A stretch of DNA of 64,000 nucleotides, taken from contig CANRGG010000003.1 in NCBI GenBank assembly GCA_947630115.1, positions 21,234 through 85,233 of the forward strand, written 5' to 3'. The notes below the pieces were generated by a model. That model had not been told where the DNA came from and ran no database searches. It saw only the letters and a list, made by a program, of their open reading frames with translations. The translations under genes were made by a program, and so were the position numbers. Below, piece by piece: positions 26,556 through 33,987 of the stretch; position 1 is the stretch's first letter; each line of letters starts with the position of its first letter. This DNA is from an uncultured Clostridia bacterium. GTDB lineage: Bacteria > Bacillota > Clostridia > Christensenellales > Borkfalkiaceae.

Positions 26556-27347
26556 TCAATTTATTTTTTCCGTCAAACGGCGGAAAAGATCATTCCGTTT
26601 TTTGGTCAGAAAATCCGCATGTCTCGGCGATTTCCTCACGACGACGGTGTCCGCGCCGCCGAATTCCCCCAAAAACCTGCCGTCGCCGCAAAGCACGATG
26701 GTGCTGTCCTCGGGAAAGGAAAGTTTGAGTTCGCTCTTGTCCGAACAGACGATCGGACGGCTCTTCAAAGAGATCGCGCAGACAGGCGTCAGCAGGAATA
26801 CTTCGCAGTCGGGCGTAAAGATACTGCCCCCCGCGGAGAGCGAATAGCCCGTGGAGCCCGTCGGGGTCGCGACGATGAGCCCGTCCGCGGTAAATTCCCC
26901 TGCGGGGCTGTCGTCGATCTTGGCGGAAATTTTTACAACGCTCTCGCCGGCTTCGGGAGAGATCCGACGCATGAGGGTGAGTTCGTTGAGACAGGTGTAG
27001 GTCTCTCCCCGCGCCCGGATCTCGAGCATGGAGCGGCGCAGGATCCTGCAATCCTTTTTCAGAACGAGCTCGACGAGTTCCTCCGTCTCATCCCGCTCGA
27101 ATTCGGTCAAAAAGCCGATCGTGCCGTAGTTGACGCCGACGATGGGGATCTCGGATTGGGACGCGCGATGGGCGGCGCGGAGAATGGAGCCGTCCCCGCC
27201 GAGCACGATCAAGCGATCGACGTCCATAATCTCGTTTTCCGAAGAAAACAAGGCGACTTGCGCGCCGCGCGCCTTGAGTTTGTCGGACAGTTCCGAAACG
27301 GCGGCCTGCCCGACCCTTTCCCGATTATAAAAAATCCCGATTCTCAT
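26556..27347 (-). CDS. nadK: NAD kinase
   Basis: 263 aa. GGDGSILRAA (catalytic Asp), GTIGFLTEF, LNELTL and the Gly-rich TPTGSTGYSLSAGG identify the family. Makes NADP from NAD and ATP or polyphosphate. First gene of its own transcription unit (promoter 27359..27387) leading into argR and recN. Confidence 0.95.
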   Translation of the reverse strand: MRIGIFYNRERVGQAAVSELSDKLKARGAQVALFSSENEIMDVDRLIVLGGDGSILRAAHRASQSEIPIVGVNYGTIGFLTEFERDETEELVELVLKKDCRILRRSMLEIRARGETYTCLNELTLMRRISPEAGESVVKISAKIDDSPAGEFTADGLIVATPTGSTGYSLSAGGSIFTPDCEVFLLTPVCAISLKSRPIVCSDKSELKLSFPEDSTIVLCGDGRFLGEFGGADTVVVRKSPRHADFLTKKRNDLFRRLTEKIN

Positions 27348-27358
27348 GTTTATTTAAT

Positions 27359-27387
27359 ATTATATACGCTTATTTCTGGAAAATCAA
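27359..27387 (-). promoter_or_regulatory. Sigma-A promoter of nadK-argR-recN
   Basis: TTGATT (27382-27387), 17-bp spacer, TATAAT (27359-27364), ending ~12 bp before the start codon. The rest of the tlyA-nadK gap holds an 8-C run inside AAATCCC/GGGATTT arms and an A/T-rich inverted repeat that may end the tlyA transcript. Confidence 0.65.
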
Positions 27388-27517
27388 GCAGATTATTGAA
27401 AAAAATTTTGTGAACAAGATAAAATTTTTTCATGGCAACGGCGGGAAAAAGTCCGGCGCCGCGGCATGGTTTTCATAGAAATCCCCCCCCTTGGGATTTG
27501 ACGTTCAAAAAGCGCGC

Positions 27518-28291
27518 TCAGCGGCGGTTTTCATACAGATCTTCCGCATGGCGGAGAAATTCTTCCTCTGAAATCGGCGGCGCGCCCTTTCGCCAACAGA
27601 CGATATATTCCAGATTTTTCTTCTCCCGCAGCGGCGCATTCACAATGTCCTGCGGCGGAAAGCCGATCGCGCGAGAAAAGCGATAAAACTCCCGCAAAAG
27701 GGCGGGGTGCAGACGGCGCGGACAGATCCCGCTCTTGCCGAGCCCCCCTCTTCCGCACTCGAACTGCGGCTTAAAGAGCAAAAAAGCCCTGCCGCCGTCC
27801 GGCAAAAGCGAGCAGATCACCGGAAGCAGCAGCCGGAGCGAGATGAAGCTCAGATCGCAGACGATCCCGTCGAGCGAACAGGGAAAATCCGCCGCGGAAA
27901 GATAACGGGCGTTGGTCCTGTCCATGACCGTGACGCGCGGGTCGGAGGCGATCTTCGGCGCCAGCTGGTTTTCGCCCACATCCACGCAAAAGACCCGTTT
28001 CGCCCCGCTCTGCAGCAGGCAGTCGGTGAACCCGCCCGTGCTCGCGCCGAGATCGGCGAACACGAGCCCCTCCGCGCGCTCTCCGAAGGCGTCCAGCGCC
28101 CTTTTGAGTTTATAGCCGCCGTTGGAAACGAAGCGCGTTTCCTCCTCCAAAAAGAGAAAACTCTCCTTCCCCGTCACATCGTCGTCGGGCGAAAGGATCT
28201 TCCCGCCGACCGCCACGAGCCCCTTTTTGAGCGCTTCCCCCGCCTTTGTGCGCGAACCGTATTTTTCCGCAAAAAATTTATCCGCGCGCAT
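27518..28291 (-). CDS. tlyA: TlyA-family 2'-O-ribose methyltransferase
   Basis: 257 aa. N-terminal S4 RNA-binding domain (about 1-60: RADKFFAEKYGSRTKAGEAL) and an RrmJ-type methyltransferase domain with the SAM motif FADLGASTGGFTDCLL and the VCDLSFISL motif. Family members methylate cytidines of 16S/23S rRNA. It overlaps the end of dxs by 14 bp; canonical neighbour. Confidence 0.92.
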   Translation of the reverse strand: MRADKFFAEKYGSRTKAGEALKKGLVAVGGKILSPDDDVTGKESFLFLEEETRFVSNGGYKLKRALDAFGERAEGLVFADLGASTGGFTDCLLQSGAKRVFCVDVGENQLAPKIASDPRVTVMDRTNARYLSAADFPCSLDGIVCDLSFISLRLLLPVICSLLPDGGRAFLLFKPQFECGRGGLGKSGICPRRLHPALLREFYRFSRAIGFPPQDIVNAPLREKKNLEYIVCWRKGAPPISEEEFLRHAEDLYENRR

Positions 28292-29987
28292 AAATTTCTT
28301 CGACCGCTTTCAGGATCTTTTCGGCGTCGAGACCGAATTCGCGCATGAGCTCGCACGGCTTTCCGTGCGGCACAAAGGCGTCCGCGATCCCGAAGTTTTT
28401 GATAGTCTTTTCCGCCCCCCTCGTCCTGTAAAAACGCGCGACGGCGTCCCCCAAGCCCCCGATGAGCGCATTGTCCTCGAGGGTGAAAATGTATTTTTGC
28501 CGAAGGGAGAGGAGAAGCTCTTCGTCGAGCGGCCGCAAAAACCGCGCGTTGACAAGCGACAGTTCCCATCCCTTTTCGAGCGCTTTCAGACGCACTTCCT
28601 CCGCGATTTTCAGGCATCGTTCCCCCGCTGCAAGCAATACTATGTCAGACATAGTACTATGCAAAACCTCAAATTTCCCAATTTCAATATCGGAAAACGG
28701 CCCTTCTGTCCCCTCGCGTGGGTAGCGGATGGCGAGCGGCATGGGATAATCGGCACTTTTCCGGAGCATGGCGCGGAATTCCCCGATATCTTTGGGGATC
28801 GCGACCGTGAGGTTCGGGATCATGGCAAGAAAGCTCAGATCGAACACGCCCTGATGGGTCTCCCCGTCCGCTCCCGAGACGCCCGCCCGGTCGATGCAGA
28901 AGGTCACGGGTAATTTCTGCGCGCAGACGTCGAGCACGATCTCATCGAACGCGCGCTGTAAGAAAGTGGAATAAATCGCATAATAGGGTTTCAGTCCCTC
29001 GGCGGCCATGGACGCGCAGAGCACGGCGGCGTGTTCCTCGCAGATCCCGACGTCGAAGCCGCGCCCGGGAAAGCGCTCGAAAAACGGGCGGAGCCCCAGA
29101 CTGTCCGTCATCGCCGCAGTCACGGCGACGATCCGTTCGTCCTTTTCCGCCAGCGCGACGAGTTCCTCGCCGAGCGCCGCCGAATATTCCTTCTTTTCGG
29201 CGCCCGCGGGGCTGACGCCGTGCGTTTCCATGGGCGCATTTTCGCTGAACGGATAGCCGCAGCCCTTCTTCGTCGTCACATGGAGCAGAACACTGCCCGT
29301 TTTGAGCATTTGTTTTGCCGATTCAAGGGCGCCCAGGATTTCTTCCATGTTGTTCCCGTCCGCGATCCCGGAATATCGGAGTCCGAAACGCTCAAAGACG
29401 CGCACGTCTGAGCCGTCCGTTTTCACCTCTTCGAGGATCTCGTGCATACCCCCCACCGTCGGAGAGATCGACATGCCGTTGTCGTTGAGAATGATCAGGA
29501 CCCGGCTATGTAAAATTTTGACGCTGTTGAGCGCCTCGTACACAAGCCCGTTGTTGAAAGCGCCGTCCCCGATGAGGGCGATCACATTGTAATCTTCGCC
29601 CTTGAGATCGCGCGCCTCGGCGATCCCCAGCGCCGCCGAGATCGCCGTCCCCGCGTGCCCGGTGTTATAGCAATCGTATTCGCTCTCCTCGCGCTTGGGA
29701 AATCCGGAGATCCCCCCCCGTTTGCGGAGCGTATGGAACATTTCCGCACGCCCCGAGAGCAATTTATGGGTATAACACTGGTGCCCGACGTCGAAAACGA
29801 TCTTGTCGCGCGGAAAATCAAAGACGCGGTGCAGCGCGACGGTCAGTTCCACCGCGCCGAGATTGGACGAAAGATGTCCCCCGCACCGGGAGACCGTGCG
29901 GAGAATTTCTTCCCGCAGTCCCTCGCAATATTCGTTTAATTGAGAAAGGGAAGCCTCTTTCAGCTCCCTGTCCGTCAGAATTTTCAT
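28278..29987 (-). CDS. dxs: 1-deoxy-D-xylulose-5-phosphate synthase
   Basis: 569 aa, a little shorter than the usual ~620. TPP site GDGAFNNGL...NDNGMSIS, GGHLSSNLG, and the transketolase central domain with the EEHAAVL catalytic Glu and DRAGVSGADGETHQG. Commits pyruvate and glyceraldehyde-3-phosphate to the MEP isoprenoid pathway, next to ispA. Oddity: between domains, where homologues usually read like EVLREGxDVxLLAAG, it encodes EVLHSTMSDIVLLAAG, the in-frame translation of the 19-bp palindrome. Stop overlaps tlyA. Confidence 0.95.
   Translation of the reverse strand: MKILTDRELKEASLSQLNEYCEGLREEILRTVSRCGGHLSSNLGAVELTVALHRVFDFPRDKIVFDVGHQCYTHKLLSGRAEMFHTLRKRGGISGFPKREESEYDCYNTGHAGTAISAALGIAEARDLKGEDYNVIALIGDGAFNNGLVYEALNSVKILHSRVLIILNDNGMSISPTVGGMHEILEEVKTDGSDVRVFERFGLRYSGIADGNNMEEILGALESAKQMLKTGSVLLHVTTKKGCGYPFSENAPMETHGVSPAGAEKKEYSAALGEELVALAEKDERIVAVTAAMTDSLGLRPFFERFPGRGFDVGICEEHAAVLCASMAAEGLKPYYAIYSTFLQRAFDEIVLDVCAQKLPVTFCIDRAGVSGADGETHQGVFDLSFLAMIPNLTVAIPKDIGEFRAMLRKSADYPMPLAIRYPREGTEGPFSDIEIGKFEVLHSTMSDIVLLAAGERCLKIAEEVRLKALEKGWELSLVNARFLRPLDEELLLSLRQKYIFTLEDNALIGGLGDAVARFYRTRGAEKTIKNFGIADAFVPHGKPCELMREFGLDAEKILKAVEEIYARG
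28638..28656. repeat. 19-bp palindrome, copy A (inside dxs)
   Basis: TACTATGTCAGACATAGTA, perfect apart from its single central base. The next 10 bases (CTATGCAAAA) are also shared with copy C at 34755, making 27 of 29 bases identical. In dxs it encodes HSTMSDI. Confidence 0.9.
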
Positions 29988-29989
29988 GT

Positions 29990-30862
29990 TTAATTATCCC
30001 GGCTGCGCACAAGATCGACGATCCCGCGCAGAAATTCCTTATCCCCCTGAAATTGGTCGAGAAGATCCAAACATTTTGCGGCACAGCGGTCTGCGAGCAG
30101 CTCGCAGCGCTCCAGGCCATACACCTTGACGCAAGTCGCCTTGTCCTCCTCCGCGTCCTTGCCGAGCGTCTTGCCCATGAGCGCGCTGTCCCCCTTGACA
30201 TCGAGCAAATCGTCCGTAAATTGGAAAAGCCTGCCAAGCTCCATGCCGAAACGCTCCGCATTTTTTTCATCGCCGCCCGCAAGAATCGCCGCCATGACGA
30301 CGGGCGCCGCAATGAGTTTGCCCGTCTTGTGGGCATAGATGAAGTCGAGCTCCTCTTCCGTCGCGGTCTTTCCCATGTAGAGAAGATCGGCAGACTGCCC
30401 CGCGACCATGCCACCCGCCCCCGCCGCTTCCATGAGCCAGAGCGCGGCACGGCGGTGCTTTTCATCCTTCCCCGCTTCCCGCAAGAGCAACACTGCCGCC
30501 TCGGAGAGCAGTGCGTCGCCCGCCAAAATCGCGTTCGCTTCGCCGAAAACCTTGTGGTTGGACGGGTTCCCCCTGCGAAAATCGTCGTTGTCCATCGCGG
30601 GCAGATCGTCGTGGATGAGCGAATATGTATGGATACATTCAAGCGCGATGGGCAGCACCGTCTCGCGCCTGAAATCCGCGCCGAAGAGTTCTAACGACGC
30701 AAAAAACAGCACGGGGCGGACCCGCTTCCCGCCGGAAAGCAGCGAATAACGCATGCTCTCCGTCAAAACGTTCGGGCGGAAGTCCAGCTCCGTGCAGAAT
30801 TTTTTCAAAGCCGCTTCGAAAAACTGCCGGTATTCTTCATATCGATCTTGAAATTTCCCCAT
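29990..30862 (-). CDS. ispA: Polyprenyl (farnesyl) diphosphate synthase
   Basis: 290 aa. First Asp-rich motif DDLPAMDNDD, with HDDLP, and second DDLLDVKGD, plus the GGKRVRP isopentenyl-diphosphate site. The small residues before the first motif fit a geranyl/farnesyl-length product. A palindrome (30882..30900) lies in its leader, 20 bp before the start; AAGG-type ribosome site. xseA and xseB, the usual upstream neighbours, are missing. Confidence 0.93.
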   Translation of the reverse strand: MGKFQDRYEEYRQFFEAALKKFCTELDFRPNVLTESMRYSLLSGGKRVRPVLFFASLELFGADFRRETVLPIALECIHTYSLIHDDLPAMDNDDFRRGNPSNHKVFGEANAILAGDALLSEAAVLLLREAGKDEKHRRAALWLMEAAGAGGMVAGQSADLLYMGKTATEEELDFIYAHKTGKLIAAPVVMAAILAGGDEKNAERFGMELGRLFQFTDDLLDVKGDSALMGKTLGKDAEEDKATCVKVYGLERCELLADRCAAKCLDLLDQFQGDKEFLRGIVDLVRSRDN

Positions 30863-30881
30863 CCTTCCCCCCTTATATTGG

Positions 30882-30900
30882 TACTATGTCTGACATAGTA
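30882..30900. repeat. 19-bp palindrome, copy B (folD-ispA gap)
   Basis: TACTATGTCTGACATAGTA, extended to 21 bp by a flanking G/C pair. It occupies much of the 53-bp gap between folD and ispA. The odd-length centre leaves a 1-base loop, so a protein-binding site is more plausible than an RNA hairpin. Confidence 0.9.
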
Positions 30901-30915
30901 CACTTGATCTTGTGT

Positions 30916-31767
30916 TTATTTTTGAAGGGCGCGCTCTGCCGCGGCACAGGCGTTGTACATGAGCATGGTGACCGTCATGGGCCCCACGCCCCCCGGAACG
31001 GGCGTGATGTAAGAGACTTTTTCCTTCACGGCCTCGAAATCCACATCACCGCAGAGCTTGCCGTTTTCATCCCGGTCCATGCCGACGTCGATGACAGCAG
31101 CCCCCTCTTTCACCATGTCCGCGCCGATGAATTTCGCCTTGCCGATCGCCGCGACCAGAATGTCTGCGCGGCGGCACTCCTCGGGAAGGTTGGCGGTCTT
31201 GGAATGGCAGACCGTCACCGTCGCGTCGGCGTTCATCAGAAGCATTGCCATGGGTTTTCCGACGATGTTGCTTCTGCCGACCACCACCGCGCGCTTCCCC
31301 GCCACGGAGATCTTGTACCGTTTCAAAAGTTCCATGACGCCGAGCGGGGTGCAGGCGACCGTCCCCTCCTGTTTGAGAGAGAGCCGCCCCACGTTTTCCG
31401 CGGAGAAGCCGTCCACATCCTTTTCGACGGGGATCTCGCGGAGAAGTTCCTGCGCGTCGAGCTGTTTGGGAAGCGGGAGCTGCACGAGGATCCCGTGCAC
31501 TTTTTCATCACAGGCGAGCTTTCGAAGCAGCGAGATCGCCTCTTCCCGGGTCGCGTCCGCGGGCAGATAATGCGCAAAGGAGCGGATCCCCGACTCCTCG
31601 CACGCCTTCACCTTGTTACGGACATAGACCTTGGAGGCGGGATCGTCCCCGATCAGAACGACCGCAAGTCCCGGCCTCACCCCGAATTTTTGTTCAAGCG
31701 CGTCCGAACGCGCCTTCACTTCCGCCCTGATCTCGGCAGAAACCGCCTTTCCGTCAATCAAAATCAT
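30916..31767 (-). CDS. folD: Methylenetetrahydrofolate dehydrogenase/cyclohydrolase
   Basis: 283 aa. Catalytic YVRNKVKACEESGI (Tyr and Lys), LVQLPLPK, and the NADP loop VVGRSNIVGKPMA, ending with PVPGGVGPMTVTML. Interconverts methylene-, methenyl- and formyl-tetrahydrofolate. Overlaps nusB by 4 bp. Confidence 0.95.
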   Translation of the reverse strand: MILIDGKAVSAEIRAEVKARSDALEQKFGVRPGLAVVLIGDDPASKVYVRNKVKACEESGIRSFAHYLPADATREEAISLLRKLACDEKVHGILVQLPLPKQLDAQELLREIPVEKDVDGFSAENVGRLSLKQEGTVACTPLGVMELLKRYKISVAGKRAVVVGRSNIVGKPMAMLLMNADATVTVCHSKTANLPEECRRADILVAAIGKAKFIGADMVKEGAAVIDVGMDRDENGKLCGDVDFEAVKEKVSYITPVPGGVGPMTVTMLMYNACAAAERALQK

Positions 31768-32156
31768 TGGTTAATCACCCCCGCCAGCACGCCGTTTACA
31801 AAGCCTGCCGAATTTTCCGTGGAATATTTTCTTGCGAGCGCCGCCGCCTCCGACACCGAGACAACGGGCGGCACTTCCTCGACAAATTTGATCTCCGCAA
31901 GCGCCAAGAGCAAGATCGCCTTATCCGCCGCGTAAATGCGGTATTCCGCAAAGCGCGTCACTTTTTCGGACAGAACGGACAAGAGCTCTTCGCGGTGCTC
32001 CTCGACGAGCGAGACGAGCCGGCAGGCAAATTTCGCCTCCTCGGCATTGAGCTTGCTCTTTTTGCAGATCCCCGCTTTGAAGCGCGCGTCGCAGTCCCCG
32101 CCGAAGAGTTCCGCAAATATGATTTTGAACGCAGCTTCTCTTGCGTCGCTTCTCAT
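31764..32156 (-). CDS. nusB: Transcription antitermination factor NusB
   Basis: 130 aa from the ATG at 32156 with GAGGAG in front; the GTG four codons earlier is too close to that site. All-helical NusB fold: MRSDAREAAFKIIFAELF start, and the C-terminal LLLALAEIKF...VVSVSEAAALARKYSTENSAGFVNGVL. Part of the lambda-N/rRNA antitermination complex with NusE. Confidence 0.92.
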   Translation of the reverse strand: MRSDAREAAFKIIFAELFGGDCDARFKAGICKKSKLNAEEAKFACRLVSLVEEHREELLSVLSEKVTRFAEYRIYAADKAILLLALAEIKFVEEVPPVVSVSEAAALARKYSTENSAGFVNGVLAGVINQ

Positions 32157-32210
32157 GTTTCTCCTCACGAGAAATTCCCCTTTCTCAGGGAAAGGGGATC
32201 GCTTCTCAGC

Positions 32211-32582
32211 TTATTTATTCTCTGTATCCGGTTCCTGCGGCGGTTCGTTCGCCTGCGGAACGGGCTTTGCAAACACGACGCTCTGGATATGCACGTCGAT
32301 CTTTGCGATCTTGAACTTCGTCATGGACTCCACCATCTGTTTGACCGTCTGCTGAATGGAGAAGGCGAGTTCGGGCACGCTGTAACCGTAGTGCGCGATC
32401 ACCGAGATGTCCGCGAAGATCCCCTCCTTCTCGAAGCAGATCTTGATCCCCCTGCTCTTGGACGGAACGAGCTCGATGCCCTCCGTTTCCTGCAGGCTCA
32501 AAACGACGATCCCGCTCACGATGTCCGCATTATAGGAAATTCTTCCCTTTTGTCCGTTCGGATTATATCTGATACTTGCCAT
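32211..32582 (-). CDS. Asp23/YqhY-family protein
   Basis: 123 aa of the Asp23 (DUF322) family: GRISYNADIVSGIVVLSLQETEG, IFADISVIAHYGYSVPELAFSIQQTVKQMVE. B. subtilis YqhY, in the same chromosomal position next to nusB, is linked to acetyl-CoA carboxylase control; accB/accC, present there, are absent here. First gene of the asp23-nusB-folD-ispA-dxs-tlyA unit. Confidence 0.9.
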   Translation of the reverse strand: MASIRYNPNGQKGRISYNADIVSGIVVLSLQETEGIELVPSKSRGIKICFEKEGIFADISVIAHYGYSVPELAFSIQQTVKQMVESMTKFKIAKIDVHIQSVVFAKPVPQANEPPQEPDTENK

Positions 32583-32601
32583 AATGACACCTTATTGATA
32601 C

Positions 32602-32630
32602 ATTATAGCATATTCTCGCGCGATTTACAA
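32602..32630 (-). promoter_or_regulatory. Sigma-A promoter of the asp23-nusB-folD-ispA-dxs-tlyA unit
   Basis: TTGTAA (32625-32630), 17-bp spacer, TATAAT (32602-32607), about 20 bp before the start codon, in the short gap behind spoIIIAH. It separates vegetative genes from the sporulation operon. Confidence 0.7.
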
Positions 32631-32639
32631 GTGTTTTTC

Positions 32640-33131
32640 TTAACTTTCTGCGTAAATCGGCATGATAATGACGTTGCCGTTCCGGATCCCCTTCTCTTCC
32701 TCGAAGATGGAGAAGATCTTCATGACCGTGTCGGCGTTGAGTTCGCTCGAATTGATGAAGATATTGATGTTGTCCGAATCGGAGCCGATCGCGACCACGA
32801 CGTCGGAAAATCCGAGCGCACGGATCATCGTCTCGATGACGAGCTCATCTTCCATGATCGAGACCATCTTCTGCTTTGCCGCGACCGCTTCCGCATACTC
32901 CTCCGTGTCCTTCGCGTAGGCGGAGATGATCCCGTCGAGCTGGACGAATTCCTCGCTCCGCGTCGTAGAACGTTCCGCACGGTGGGAGGTGAAGAAGTTG
33001 ACCTCGGCAGCGCCGTCGCTTGCGTTCACGCTCGTCGAGCCGGCGCCCGCGAGCACGAAGTTGAACACAGCCGTGACCGCAAGCAGCAGGACAAGGGTTG
33101 ACATCAGTACGATCTTTTTGGTGTTTGACAT
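32640..33131 (-). CDS. spoIIIAH: Stage III sporulation protein AH
   Basis: 163 aa: one N-terminal helix (IVLMSTLVLLLAVTAVFNFVLA), a helical linker, and a YscJ/FliF-like ring-building domain (VIETMIRALGFSDVVVAIGSDSDNINIFI). Mother-cell protein that pairs with forespore SpoIIQ to form the feeding-tube channel. Last gene of the spoIIIA operon. Confidence 0.93.
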   Translation of the reverse strand: MSNTKKIVLMSTLVLLLAVTAVFNFVLAGAGSTSVNASDGAAEVNFFTSHRAERSTTRSEEFVQLDGIISAYAKDTEEYAEAVAAKQKMVSIMEDELVIETMIRALGFSDVVVAIGSDSDNINIFINSSELNADTVMKIFSIFEEEKGIRNGNVIIMPIYAES

Positions 33132-33163
33132 AAGTTTCTATCTCCTTTATAAAATTTCCGGTT

Positions 33164-33535
33164 TTATTTGACGGCAGGATACACCTGCACGTACTTTTTG
33201 TTGAGATGAAGCGCCGCCGAAGTGATGTCGAGCACCCGCATTCGCGTCAGAATGCTGTCCGCGCCGCCGAACACGACGATCGCGCCGACGGGAACGCCGT
33301 CCTCCTCCGTGATCATCGCGGTGACGTCCCCGACCCCCTCCACTTCTTCGAGCAGCCGGGAAAGCCGCGCCTCGCGCTCGGTGGGCGTATAGCTGCCCGA
33401 CGCCGCCGTCGTTCCGCCGCCGTCCGGAAAGAATACCAGCCATACGGCGAGCAGCAGCAACACCGCCGCCACGACGAGGAGCACGACCCGCACCGTCCTG
33501 TTTTTCAGGAGCTTTCCGATTCCCTCCCCAGCCAT
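33164..33535 (-). CDS. spoIIIAG: Stage III sporulation protein AG (short form)
   Basis: 123 aa against about 200-230 in Bacillus. One helix (VVLLVVAAVLLLLAVWLVFF), then a short ring-building domain (LSRLLEEVEGVGDVTAMI ... GAIVVFGG ... ITSAALHLNKKYVQVYP). The beta-triangle insertion that forms the large AG ring in B. subtilis seems to be absent. Start overlaps spoIIIAF by 31 bp. Confidence 0.85.
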   Translation of the reverse strand: MAGEGIGKLLKNRTVRVVLLVVAAVLLLLAVWLVFFPDGGGTTAASGSYTPTEREARLSRLLEEVEGVGDVTAMITEEDGVPVGAIVVFGGADSILTRMRVLDITSAALHLNKKYVQVYPAVK

Positions 33536-33987
33536 GTGACCTCCGCGGCGCAGCCGTAATTTTTTTCGAGAACCATTTCGATCTCGGACATCATATCTAT
33601 ATGCGTCCCGGGTTCGAATATGCCGTCCCCGGAAATTTTTACGGAAATTTTCTCCCGCGCAAACCCCTCTGTGCGCTCTCTTGTCATCTCCGCCTCCGCG
33701 CTCAGCGAATATTCTTCCCGCAAAAAGGCCTCGATCGCCTCCTCATCCGCCCTTTCCAGCATGGCCGCGCACTGCTCGAGATAGCCGCTGTCCGAGGAGA
33801 TCTCCGTCCGCGGAAAGAGAAATTTCTTTTCCCCGAAGAGGGAGACAAGCGGCACGATCACGATGGAAAAGACGAAAAGGCGGGTCATGCCCTTGATAAA
33901 TCTGCCCATTTTCCCGTCGGAGACGAGAATGGAGACCACGGCGGAGAGGATGATCGCCCCCGTGAGCGAAAGAAGATAGCCCTTCAT
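33505..33987 (-). CDS. spoIIIAF: Stage III sporulation protein AF
   Basis: 160 aa from the ATG at 33987, overlapping the spoIIIAE stop. Two N-terminal helices (LTGAIILSAVVSILV, MTRLFVFSIVIVPLVSLF) and a cytoplasmic ring-building-like domain. Component of the SpoIIIA-SpoIIQ complex. Confidence 0.88.
   Translation of the reverse strand: MKGYLLSLTGAIILSAVVSILVSDGKMGRFIKGMTRLFVFSIVIVPLVSLFGEKKFLFPRTEISSDSGYLEQCAAMLERADEEAIEAFLREEYSLSAEAEMTRERTEGFAREKISVKISGDGIFEPGTHIDMMSEIEMVLEKNYGCAAEVTWLGRESESS

Noticed and set aside
29508-29520. CTATGTAAAATTT resembling the palindrome flank in dxs
   Set aside because: Matches only a few bases, no dyad.
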